From an uncultured Oscillochloris sp. (lineage in GTDB: Bacteria > Chloroflexota > Chloroflexia > Chloroflexales > Chloroflexaceae), in the NCBI GenBank assembly GCA_903887465.1, contig CAISPW010000092.1, positions 1 to 44,644 of the forward strand: a stretch of 44,644 nt of DNA. Direction: 5' to 3'. The translations under genes were made by a program, and so were the position numbers. The notes beneath the pieces are model-generated. The model did no database searches and was not told the origin of the DNA. It saw nothing but the letters and a program-made list of their open reading frames with translations. Shown here piece by piece: positions 25,816-33,522 of this stretch (position 1 is its first letter; each line of letters starts with the position of its first letter).

Positions 25816-27138
25816 ATGAACTGTCCCAACTGCAACACCCAACTGCCCGCAGGCACCGCCTTCTGTCCCGAGTGCGGTGCGCGGGTGGGTACGCCCTCGC
25901 AGGTGCTGCGCGTACTCCAGGGCCGCTACGAGCTGACGAAGAAGCTCGGCCAGGGCGGTATGGGTTCAGTTTACCTGGCTAGCGACCGCCGGCTCAGCAC
26001 GATACATTGGGCGGTGAAGGAGATGGGCGACGATGCGATCACCTCGCCGCTAGAGCGCCAGCATGCTGGCGATGCGTTTCGCCAGGAGGCCGAGTTGCTG
26101 GCGAGCCTGTCCCACCCAAATTTGCCACGGGTGACAGATCACTTTCAGGAGGGCGGCAAGAACTATCTGGTGATGGAGTTTGTGCCCGGCGAGACGCTGT
26201 TATCCTACTGTCTGCACCTCGGCCTGCCACGGCCCCTGCCCGAGGTACTCGGCTGGGCCGGTCAGCTCTGTGATGTGCTGGGCTACCTGCACGGCCAGCG
26301 CCCGCCGGTGATCTTCCGCGACCTCAAGCCGGCGAACGTGATGCTGACCCCCGAGGGCCAACTCAAGCTGATCGACTTCGGGATCGCCCGCCTGTTCAAG
26401 CCCGGCCAGAGCCACGACACCCAGGCGTTCGGCACCATGGGCTACAGCGCCCCCGAGCAGTATGGGCGCGGGCAGACCGACGCGCGCTCGGATGTCTACA
26501 GCCTGGGCGTGATGCTGCACCAGTTGCTCACCGGGTTCGACCCGGCAGCCGCGCCGTTTCGCCTGCCGCCAGCGAACCAGGTGAACCCCGCCGTGCCCGC
26601 CGTTGTCTCGGCGGCCCTGATCCGGGCCACCAATAACGAGCCTGACCAGCGTTTCGCCAGCGTGGCCGAGCTGCGCCAGGCGCTGCGGAGTTCTGGCGAC
26701 TTGATCCACCGTGCGGCCATGCCGCAGCCGACGCTGGCCCCGGCGACCGGCGCGAGTGTGGCGATCGTCGGGGGCGTGCCGACATATGCGCCCGCGCAGC
26801 AGTCGACGACGCTCGCCAGGGTGGCATTCTGGATGGGGGCGATCAGCCTGGGCATGATGGCGCTGGCGATGCTCATGGTTGGCATCGGCGCAGCGACCCA
26901 GGTGCGGGGCGGCGATCTCAGCAACTGGGCGGGGTTCGGGGTGCTGCTGAGTCTCCTGCCGTTTTTTACCGGCCCGGCTGCCACCATTGTGGGCGTGGTG
27001 GCCCTGACCCGACCGCAGATCAAGGCCACCGCCCACGGTCGGCGCGACGCGATTGTGGGAGTGGCGTCCGGCATGATCACGCTGCTGTTCTGCTGCGTCA
27101 TTGCCGCCCTCTTATCAAGCAGTGCTTCATCATCGTAA
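25816..27138 (+). CDS. Ser/Thr protein kinase with zinc ribbon and membrane tail
   Basis: 440 aa. Zinc ribbon Cys3/6/17/20, then a Hanks-type kinase domain (about 37-295): Gly loop LGQGGMGSVY, catalytic Lys in AVKEM, helix-C Glu in RQEAELL, catalytic loop FRDLKPANVML, DFG in LIDFGIA, and APEQY. The usual His of HRD is Phe; the catalytic Asp, Lys and Asn are all kept, so activity is expected. A linker leads to three hydrophobic helices (about 333-360, 375-397, 408-432), placing the kinase at the membrane. It is the only intact kinase of the cluster and the probable source of the phospho-Thr read by the FHA proteins. Confidence 0.94.
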   Translation: MNCPNCNTQLPAGTAFCPECGARVGTPSQVLRVLQGRYELTKKLGQGGMGSVYLASDRRLSTIHWAVKEMGDDAITSPLERQHAGDAFRQEAELLASLSHPNLPRVTDHFQEGGKNYLVMEFVPGETLLSYCLHLGLPRPLPEVLGWAGQLCDVLGYLHGQRPPVIFRDLKPANVMLTPEGQLKLIDFGIARLFKPGQSHDTQAFGTMGYSAPEQYGRGQTDARSDVYSLGVMLHQLLTGFDPAAAPFRLPPANQVNPAVPAVVSAALIRATNNEPDQRFASVAELRQALRSSGDLIHRAAMPQPTLAPATGASVAIVGGVPTYAPAQQSTTLARVAFWMGAISLGMMALAMLMVGIGAATQVRGGDLSNWAGFGVLLSLLPFFTGPAATIVGVVALTRPQIKATAHGRRDAIVGVASGMITLLFCCVIAALLSSSASSS

Positions 27139-27155
27139 CTATGAGGTTGTCTTTT

Positions 27156-27180
27156 TCGGGGAGGGGCAAGCCCTCCCCGA
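27156..27180. terminator. Intercistronic hairpin 3 of the signalling operon
   Basis: Perfect 10-bp arms 27156-27165 and 27171-27180 with a 5-nt loop, between the kinase and VWA genes. Confidence 0.5.
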
Positions 27181-27233
27181 ATTCCTCCCATCAGAGATCT
27201 AGGGGAACAAGCCGCTCATGATCGGAGACATAC

Positions 27234-28478
27234 ATGGCTGACGCTGTAACACTCACATGTACGTGGGGGCGCTCGCCGATGACGGTGACGGGCGCGCCGC
27301 AGGTCGCCTACCTGCTCGTGGAGGCAACCCCGACCGCCGCGCCGGTCGTGCCGGTGCCGCTAAATTTCTGTCTCGTACTCGACCGCTCGGGCTCGATGCA
27401 GGGCACCAAGCTGGAGAGTATGAAGGCGGCCACCCGGCGTGTGATCGAGGCGCTGACGGATCAGGATATCGTCTCGATCGTGATCTTCGACGACACCGTG
27501 CAGACCCTCGTGTCGGCCACCCTCGCCGCCGACCGGGCCGCGCTGCTGGCGGCCGTGGAGACGATTAGCGAGTCTGGCGGCACGGCGATGTCGCTGGGCA
27601 TGCAGTCTGGCCAGGCCGAGCTACAGAAGAACATCGGCCCGGATCGGCTCAGCCACATGCTGCTGCTTACCGATGGGCAGACCTGGGGCGACGAGGAGAC
27701 CTGCCGCAGCATCGCCAAGTCGCTGGGCCAGGCCAATGTGCGGATCACCGCCCTGGGCCTGGGCACCGAGTGGAATGAGCAACTTCTCGATGACCTGGCC
27801 GAGTTTACCGAGGGCAGCTCCGACTATATCGCCGACCCCAACCAGATCGGCTCGTTCTTTCAGCGGGCGGTGCGCAGCGCCCAGGGCACGGCGGCCACCG
27901 ACGCACGCCTGCTGCTGCGCCTGGTGCGCGAGGCGATGCCGCGCGCGGTCTACCGGGCCACGCCGGCCATCGCCAACCTTGGCTATCAGCCGATTGGCGA
28001 GAATGAGGTGGCGGTGCGGCTAGGCGACCTCGTCTTTGGCCAGACGGCCAGCGTGGTGATTGACTTGATGCTGCCGGGTCGGGCCGCCGGATCCTTCCGC
28101 ATCGCCCAGGCCGAGTTGCACGTCGCGCCCCTCGGCGCGGCCCACGAGCAGGTGGTGAAGCAGGACGTTCTGCTCGCCTTTAGCGCCGACCCCGCCGCCG
28201 CCGTCTATGAGCCACGGGTGATGAACCTCGTGGAGAAGGTGACGGCGTTTAAGCTCCAGACCCGCGCCCTGGCCGAGGCCGAGATGGGCAATACCAGCGG
28301 GGCGACCCAGAAACTACGCGCGGCGGCCACGCGCCTGCTGGATCTCGGCGAGCTGGATCTGGCCGAGAAGACGCGCCAGCATGCGGACCAGTTGGAGCAG
28401 GGCACCAAGCTCAGCGCCGAGACCCAGAAGGAGCTGAAGTACGCCACCCGGCGGCTAACCCAGAAGCTTGAAGAGTAG
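27234..28478 (+). CDS. VWA domain protein
   Basis: 414 aa, cytoplasmic (no signal or membrane segment). A von Willebrand A domain (about 40-215) has a full metal site: DRSGSMQGT, the Thr in GGTAMSLG and the Asp in LLTDGQTWGDE. A beta-rich middle domain and a C-terminal helical domain (about 330-414, LGELDLAEKTRQHADQL) follow, as in chaperone-like VWA proteins. VWA, PP2C and kinase genes together recall the TerY-P triad. It is the one core protein without a zinc ribbon. ATG start; no strong ribosome site. Confidence 0.9.
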   Translation: MADAVTLTCTWGRSPMTVTGAPQVAYLLVEATPTAAPVVPVPLNFCLVLDRSGSMQGTKLESMKAATRRVIEALTDQDIVSIVIFDDTVQTLVSATLAADRAALLAAVETISESGGTAMSLGMQSGQAELQKNIGPDRLSHMLLLTDGQTWGDEETCRSIAKSLGQANVRITALGLGTEWNEQLLDDLAEFTEGSSDYIADPNQIGSFFQRAVRSAQGTAATDARLLLRLVREAMPRAVYRATPAIANLGYQPIGENEVAVRLGDLVFGQTASVVIDLMLPGRAAGSFRIAQAELHVAPLGAAHEQVVKQDVLLAFSADPAAAVYEPRVMNLVEKVTAFKLQTRALAEAEMGNTSGATQKLRAAATRLLDLGELDLAEKTRQHADQLEQGTKLSAETQKELKYATRRLTQKLEE

Positions 28479-28486
28479 GGGGGTAC

Positions 28487-28510
28487 CCAGGGAGGGTATG
28501 CCCTCCCTGG
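28487..28510. terminator. Intercistronic hairpin 4 of the signalling operon
   Basis: Perfect 10-bp arms 28487-28496 and 28501-28510 around a TATG loop, between the VWA and FHA adaptor genes. The stem resembles hairpin 3 (both use a GGGAGGG-type arm). Confidence 0.5.
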
Positions 28511-28549
28511 AGCCTGCCCTTTATTGATTAGGTGGAGGGACGTAAGGAT

Positions 28550-30055
28550 ATGACTACATGCCCGACCTGCGGAACCCAAAATGACCCCGGCAACCGCTTC
28601 TGCGACCAGTGTGGGATGCGCATGGATGTGGTGCCTGCCGCCGCTCCTGCGGCGGGTGTCGTACCGCCGGATCAACCCACAATGGTCGCGCCATCCTGCC
28701 CAAACTGCGGATCGACGGTGCTGCCCGGCGAGGCATTCTGCGATAACTGCGGTGCGGATCTGACCGTGATCCCCGCCGCGCCCGTCCCGGCGGCGGTCTC
28801 CGCTGATGCGCCAACAATGTTGGCGTCGATGCCGACCGCAGCCGGGCCAGCGGCCCCAATGGCCCCTGGAGATGGAGAGCTCTGCCCGGTCTGCGGCCAG
28901 ACGAACCTGCCGGGCGAGAAGTTCTGCGATAACTGCGGGGCCGACCTGTCGGCCCCGGCAACGGCTGCGCCAGCGACCCTGGTGGCCGCACCGGTCGCTG
29001 CGCCGGTCATCTTCCCCGATGACGCGGCGACCCTTGCGCCGCCCCCAGCCGCGCCGGTGGCGGTGCCGGTTGTGCCGCCGACGATGCCTGACGATGCGAC
29101 GATCCTTGCTAGTGCGCCGACGGTTGTGCCCGAGCTGTCACCGGTGCCCGCGCCCGAGGTGTCACCGGTGCCCGCGCCCGAACTGCCACCGGTGCCCGCG
29201 CCCGAACTGCCACCGGTGCCCGCGCCCGAACTGCCACCGGTGCCGGTGTCGGCAGGTCTTGACCCAGTGGTCTACGCGGCGCACAAGGCCGAGCTTGAGG
29301 CGGAGATCGGGCGACAGCAGCAGATCATCGCACAGTTTGCACAGATGCAAGCCATGTTTGGGGCGACGACGCCACCAGCGGTGACGGCGGGGTTGGCCGA
29401 GGCCCATGCGGCCCTGGCGCAGGCCGAGGCCGACCTGGCAAGCCTCAGCCCGCCCACGCCCGCAGTTGACCCAGAGGTGTTGCGGCAGCTTGAGGCGGAG
29501 ATCGGGCGGCAGCAGCAGATCATCGCGCAGTTTGCGCAGATGCAGGCCATGTTTGGGGCAACGACACCCCCGGCGGTGACGACAGGGCTGGCCGAGGCGC
29601 GGGCGGCGCTGGCGCAAGCCGAAGCCGACATGACGGCGCTGACCGGCGTCGTCCCCGTGACCGGCGCGCCGGTTGCGCCAGTCGCGCCGGTCGTTACACC
29701 CGCCTTGGCCCCTGCGCCAGCCCCGTCGGCCCCCACGCCGCGCCTGGTGATCGGCGATGGCGGGCAGGCTCTGAACCTACCGACCGACCGGGCCGAGATC
29801 ATCATCGGTCGTGAGGATCCGGTGAGCAACATCTTCCCCGAGGTAGATCTCACTCCCTTCGGCGGCGAGGCCGGCGGCGTGAGCCGCCAGCACGCGAAGA
29901 TCACACGGAGCGACGGGCAGTGGATGATTACCGACCTGAGTAGCACGAATTTCACGCGGGTTGACGGGGTACGCCTGGAAGCCTACATTGACACGCCGCT
30001 TCACGACGGTGCCCGCGTCCAGTTCGGGAAGATCGTAACGACATTTCACGTGTAG
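28550..30055 (+). CDS. Triple zinc ribbon - Pro-rich - coiled coil - FHA adaptor
   Basis: 501 aa. Three zinc ribbons (CPTCG...FCDQCG; CPNCG...FCDNCG; CPVCG...FCDNCG) occupy the first 140 residues, separated by Ala/Pro linkers that each contain a D-x-T/A short motif (DQPTMV, DAPTML, DDAATL) that could be phosphorylated. Then comes a Pro-rich run of 8-residue repeats ELPPVPAP (about 195-230), two near-identical 47-residue helical repeats (EAEIGRQQQIIAQFAQMQ...), a second Pro/Ala linker and a C-terminal FHA domain (about 400-500: IIIGRED, GVSRQHAKI, DLSSTNFT). It has no enzyme domain, so it is probably a scaffold. ATG at 28550 preferred over GTG at 28532. Confidence 0.88.
   Translation: MTTCPTCGTQNDPGNRFCDQCGMRMDVVPAAAPAAGVVPPDQPTMVAPSCPNCGSTVLPGEAFCDNCGADLTVIPAAPVPAAVSADAPTMLASMPTAAGPAAPMAPGDGELCPVCGQTNLPGEKFCDNCGADLSAPATAAPATLVAAPVAAPVIFPDDAATLAPPPAAPVAVPVVPPTMPDDATILASAPTVVPELSPVPAPEVSPVPAPELPPVPAPELPPVPAPELPPVPVSAGLDPVVYAAHKAELEAEIGRQQQIIAQFAQMQAMFGATTPPAVTAGLAEAHAALAQAEADLASLSPPTPAVDPEVLRQLEAEIGRQQQIIAQFAQMQAMFGATTPPAVTTGLAEARAALAQAEADMTALTGVVPVTGAPVAPVAPVVTPALAPAPAPSAPTPRLVIGDGGQALNLPTDRAEIIIGREDPVSNIFPEVDLTPFGGEAGGVSRQHAKITRSDGQWMITDLSSTNFTRVDGVRLEAYIDTPLHDGARVQFGKIVTTFHV
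29130..29246 (+). repeat. 24-nt coding tandem repeat (Pro-rich)
   Basis: About five copies of a 24-nt unit encoding ELPPVPAP within the FHA adaptor gene. The last three are almost identical in DNA, indicating recent expansion. Confidence 0.85.
29294..29628 (+). repeat. In-gene duplication of a 140-nt helical module
   Basis: Copies at 29294-29433 and 29489-29628, offset 195 nt, almost identical in DNA and protein. The unit encodes a Gln/Ala/Met-rich helix pair with the phrase QIIAQFAQMQAMFGATTPP. Confidence 0.85.
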
Positions 30056-30076
30056 GGTTGCCGCCCCCCAAATTCA

Positions 30077-30129
30077 CAGCGACGCGGTTGAAATTGCCAG
30101 TATGGCTGGCAATTTCAACCGCGTCGCTG
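30077..30129. terminator. Bidirectional terminator, 24-bp perfect stem
   Basis: Perfect arms 30077-30100 and 30106-30129 around a TATGG loop, in the gap between the FHA adaptor gene and the convergent lipoprotein gene. No clear T-run. Confidence 0.65.
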
Positions 30130-30166
30130 ATCATGCAATCGAGAATGCGGTTTTAGAGCGACAGCC

Positions 30167-32293
30167 CTATGATGAGCCGAGGGCGCTCACGCCGCGCTCG
30201 GTGTCGAGGATGCGGCCACGGGCGCCGCTGGCCAAATCCCAGACCCAGATACTGGCGGGGCTGCGTGGCGCGCTGGCGAGGGGGCCACGTGGCCCTGGCT
30301 GGGGCGTGCCAGCGACGATGTAGGCCAGCCCGTCGCCGACAAACACCGCCGCCCCAAGGTTGCCCATGCTCTGGCCAGTACTCAGCAGATCGCTGCGCTT
30401 AGGTGCCTGCCAGTGGTAGATCTGGTAGTCCTGCACAAGGTCGCTGGCGCACAGGCTGCTCATATAGATCAGGCCGCCCTGCGCGTCCCATGCGAGCGGG
30501 CGTGTCCAGTAGGGACCTCCGTACGCTAGATCGACTGGCGGCTCGGGCTGGAGTGTGGCGGTGGCGGTGGCCGTCGGCTCGGTAGAGGTGGCCGTTGGCT
30601 TGGGCGTCGCGGATGGCTTGGGCGTCGCGGACGGCTTGGGCGTCGCGGACGGCTTGGCTGTCGCCTTCGGCGTCCCGTCTGTTGTGGGCGAACTCGCTAC
30701 CGTTGGGGTGGCGCTGGGCTGCGGGGTATCGGTGGCGCTGGGCGTCAGTGTCGCCGTCGCCGTAGGCGAGGGCGTAGATGGCGGAGGCATAAGCGTCTGC
30801 CCACCCAGGATGTCAAGGATGCTGCCGTCGGCGGCGAGGATGATCGTGTCGGCACCAGCGGTATCGCTACGCAGCGCCTCGACGGCCACACGGGAGCCAT
30901 CGGGTGCGGCGAGGGGGCGTCCGAGCGCGCGGTAGCGGGCGACGCCGGTATCACTCGCCAGGATCGCGGCACCCACATCCACCACCGCGCCGTCGGGGGT
31001 ACGCAGAAAGAGCGTGCTCCGTCCATCCTCCGCCTCGGCGGTGTAGATCAGAGCATCGCCAGCAAGCCACTGGGGCGCGAAGCGACTCCACTCATCGCCG
31101 GCGGCCTGGGCGCGTTCCGGCGTACCTCCGGCGACCGGCACTGTGAAGATCGCCCGCTGCGTCGGCACGGCACCAGTCTCGTCAACGGCAAAGGCCACCA
31201 GCTTACCGTCGGTGCTGAAGGCCGGGTCGGCGCAACTGACGCCCACCTGGGCCAGCGGCTTCGCATCGCCACCGGCGACTGACATCAGCCAGAGCGCGCC
31301 GGGCACGGCCAGGTTTGCGTCGGCTGGGTCGAGGCCGGGGGCGGCGCGGCAGAACGCGATCTGCGCGCCGTTGGGGCTGACGGTCATGGCCGTCTCGCTC
31401 TCGGGCGAGTCGGTCAGGTTCTTCGGCTTGGCATCCCGACCGTCGATGCGCCAGATATCGCCGTCGTACAGGTAGAAGAGCGGCCCGGCCAGTTTGGGAT
31501 CCCCGCCGCCGGTGGGTACCCGGAGCGTGTCGCTGGAGGCGGTGAGGGTCGTGCTGCGGGCGACGGTGATCGTCAGGCGGGTGGGGTTGCGCTGGACGGT
31601 CAGCCGGTACGGCAGCGCCTCCTTCATGCCGATCAGCATGGTCGCGCCAGCCTCGGCCTGCGGCGACACGATGAAGCGGGCCGCGCTGATCGAGCGGGTG
31701 GTGCTGAAGGCGAGGGTCTGGGTGATTGGCGAGGAGCTGAAGCGCTCATCGCGCAGCCAGCCGGGCAGTTCAACGCGCAGGGTATAGGGGCCGGGAGCCT
31801 CAGCGAGGCTGTTGAGGGCCAGCGTATCGCTGGCGCTGACACAACTGGCCCCGGCGTGGACGGGTGCCGAGTCAGGGCCAGGGTCGAAGCTGAGCGTCAC
31901 CTGGTCGAAGGCGGGGAACCCGCTGGCGGCGACATCGGTGAGCCGAGCCGAGAAGCGTCCGCTGGCCCCGGCGCTGGCCTGGTTGCAGAAGCCGAGTCCG
32001 GCGAGGGCCGGGTTTGGCGTCGGCGTGGGCGGCAGGGGCGTCTCGGTGGCGGTGGGCGTCGTCGTGGATGTAGACGAAGGACCGACCGTAGCGGTGTTTG
32101 TGGAGGTCAGCGTGGGCGTGATCGTGACGGTGGAGGTTGACGTGACCGAGGGCGTTCCGGCGCGGATCGTCTCCACATTCGCGATCCGCTCGCTATCACC
32201 GACAGACGACAGCTCGCAGCCGGAGAGAACCGTGGCGAGGGCGAGGGGGAGCATTACCAGGGCGGTGGCGACTCTATGGCGCAGGGGCTTCAC
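30167..32293 (-). CDS. Lipoprotein with TolB/WD40-like beta-propeller
   Basis: 708 aa. A signal peptide ends at the lipobox LSGC (Cys26), so it is anchored outside the membrane. A Thr/Ser/Pro-rich stalk (about 45-95) follows, then a beta-sandwich-like region (100-265) and propeller blades typical of TolB/WD40-like proteins (GPLFYLYDGDIWRIDG, MTVSPNGAQIAFCR, DPAFSTDGKLVAFA, APDGSRVAVEA). A second low-complexity insert of PSATPKPSATPK repeats (about 510-575) interrupts the propeller before its last blades. Function is unknown; sensing or scaffolding at the cell surface is inference. It lies 67 bases downstream of the regulator gene and is probably co-transcribed with it. Confidence 0.82.
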   Translation of the reverse strand: MKPLRHRVATALVMLPLALATVLSGCELSSVGDSERIANVETIRAGTPSVTSTSTVTITPTLTSTNTATVGPSSTSTTTPTATETPLPPTPTPNPALAGLGFCNQASAGASGRFSARLTDVAASGFPAFDQVTLSFDPGPDSAPVHAGASCVSASDTLALNSLAEAPGPYTLRVELPGWLRDERFSSSPITQTLAFSTTRSISAARFIVSPQAEAGATMLIGMKEALPYRLTVQRNPTRLTITVARSTTLTASSDTLRVPTGGGDPKLAGPLFYLYDGDIWRIDGRDAKPKNLTDSPESETAMTVSPNGAQIAFCRAAPGLDPADANLAVPGALWLMSVAGGDAKPLAQVGVSCADPAFSTDGKLVAFAVDETGAVPTQRAIFTVPVAGGTPERAQAAGDEWSRFAPQWLAGDALIYTAEAEDGRSTLFLRTPDGAVVDVGAAILASDTGVARYRALGRPLAAPDGSRVAVEALRSDTAGADTIILAADGSILDILGGQTLMPPPSTPSPTATATLTPSATDTPQPSATPTVASSPTTDGTPKATAKPSATPKPSATPKPSATPKPTATSTEPTATATATLQPEPPVDLAYGGPYWTRPLAWDAQGGLIYMSSLCASDLVQDYQIYHWQAPKRSDLLSTGQSMGNLGAAVFVGDGLAYIVAGTPQPGPRGPLASAPRSPASIWVWDLASGARGRILDTERGVSALGSS

Positions 32294-32360
32294 AGGTAAT
32301 CTTGCCTTTCCCCTTTCACGAGCGCGGTGCGGCGTTGGGGGCTATCGGATGCTGCGGTGG

Positions 32361-33047
32361 TCAGTCACCGGGGAGTACCACCTTGATCCAGCCACGGCGC
32401 ATCGCGTAGACCACCGCCTGGGTGCGGTCGTTGACGGCGAGCTTGCGCAGGATCGAGGAGATATGGTTTTTGACCGTCTGGTTACTAATATCAAGGGACA
32501 GCGCGATCTCTTTATTCGTTTGTCCGGCGGCCACGAGTTCCAGCACATCAAGCTCGCGCAGTGAGAGCGGCGAGAAGATGCTCTGGATATCCTCGTCGAT
32601 GACCATCTGGCGGAAAGCGGCAAGCACCTGAGAGGCCACATCGGGCAGCGAAAGCACCAGATCATTGATCGGGTAGTCGCCCTTGCGCACATCGTTGAGG
32701 ACGGTGAGGAGGTTGCTCCACTCGATATTGCGTGGCAGGTAGGCGGCGACGCCGGCGCGGATGGCCTTCACGACCTGCTGGCCGTCCATCGCCGAGCTAA
32801 AAAGCAGGATGCCGATATGGGGGTGGGTGCGCTTAATGACGTGTGAGACTTCCAGGCCATTGACGCCGGGCAGATCGACCTCCATCAGCACCAGGTCGGG
32901 GTCAGTGCTGCCCACGATCTGGATCGCCTGCTGGCCGTTGCTCGCCTCGCCGACGATCCGAAACTCGGGCTGGGCGGAGAGGTGGTGGCGCAGCCCTTCA
33001 CGAAAGAGGGCGTGGGCATGCACGAGGACAATTGACGTGACGCTCAC
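32361..33047 (-). CDS. NarL/LuxR-type regulator with degenerate receiver domain
   Basis: 228 aa. A receiver-like domain (about 5-120) and a LuxR-type helix-turn-helix (about 160-222: LSLRELDVLELVAAGQTNKEIA, TVKNHISSILRKL). The fold is kept, but the phosphorylation residues are not: the acidic pair is His10-Ala11, the phospho-Asp is Glu56 (LVLMEVDLPG) and the conserved Lys is Arg (YLPRN). Classical phosphotransfer is therefore not expected; Glu56 may mimic a phosphorylated state or the domain may bind a ligand or partner. The start is GTG with AAGGAAG upstream. No histidine kinase gene lies nearby. Confidence 0.9.
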   Translation of the reverse strand: MSVTSIVLVHAHALFREGLRHHLSAQPEFRIVGEASNGQQAIQIVGSTDPDLVLMEVDLPGVNGLEVSHVIKRTHPHIGILLFSSAMDGQQVVKAIRAGVAAYLPRNIEWSNLLTVLNDVRKGDYPINDLVLSLPDVASQVLAAFRQMVIDEDIQSIFSPLSLRELDVLELVAAGQTNKEIALSLDISNQTVKNHISSILRKLAVNDRTQAVVYAMRRGWIKVVLPGD

Positions 33048-33141
33048 GCGCAGCTTCCTTTATGCTGGCCGCCCCCCACGCCGCCCGCGTGTGGAGCAGT
33101 GCCGGGCCTGTGAGGAAACACGTTACAACCGGGTACCGCCC

Positions 33142-33170
33142 ATTATAGCCGATGGGATGGCATCCTACAA
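33142..33170 (-). promoter_or_regulatory. Promoter of the regulator-lipoprotein unit
   Basis: Minus strand: TTGTAG (33170-33165), 17-bp spacer, TATAAT (33147-33142). The leader would be about 88 nt. Confidence 0.55.
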
Positions 33171-33196
33171 GAGTATCTGCGCCTTCGGCAGGGCGC

Positions 33197-33334
33197 TGCA
33201 ACGTCGTCTACGGCGGAGGTTTGAGGGTGACGATGCCACCCCCGAAAGATCTTTTTTCGGTTGGTTTCTGGCGACGAATCCGCCAAAAACCAACCGAAAG
33301 CGAGGTCTGGTTGCCCAACCCCAGGGACGTTGCA
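33197..33334. repeat. Family A palindromic repeat, full copy (A2)
   Basis: 138 bp with inverted ends TGCAACGT and ACGTTGCA and a central imperfect hairpin around CGGTTGGTTTCTGGCG. Short open frames across it are artefacts of the repeat. It lies upstream of the regulator promoter, in a 475-nt gene-free gap shared with copy B3. Confidence 0.8.
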
Positions 33335-33392
33335 CGCGGCCTGGGGGTCTTTGGCAGGGCTGACACGCTAGCTTTTGTAGGGCAATCGCGCT

Positions 33393-33495
33393 AAGGCATG
33401 GTTCAGAACAGCTTTACCGTTTGGCGGGGACGCGATGAGGCGAGGATGCGCTAGCATCGCCTCGTCGCATCCTCGCCTCATCGCCAAACGGTAAA
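33393..33495. repeat. Family B repeat, long hairpin copy (B3)
   Basis: Starts AAGGCATGGTTCAG. Two nested inverted repeats (33413-33426 with 33482-33495, and 33432-33450 with about 33466-33484) make one long cruciform-capable hairpin just downstream of dnaN. It may also end dnaN transcription. Confidence 0.7.
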
Positions 33496-33522
33496 CCTGA
33501 AACCTGGCACCTGAAACCTTGT

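Noticed and set aside
29130-29246. Possible CRISPR-like regular repeat
   Set aside because: The 24-nt units are contiguous, have no spacers and encode an in-frame Pro-rich repeat inside the FHA adaptor.
19837-30055. Type VI secretion regulatory cluster (kinase, PP2C, FHA)
   Set aside because: No tss structural gene, Hcp, VgrG or ClpV is present in the window; the membrane partner is an ABC transporter.
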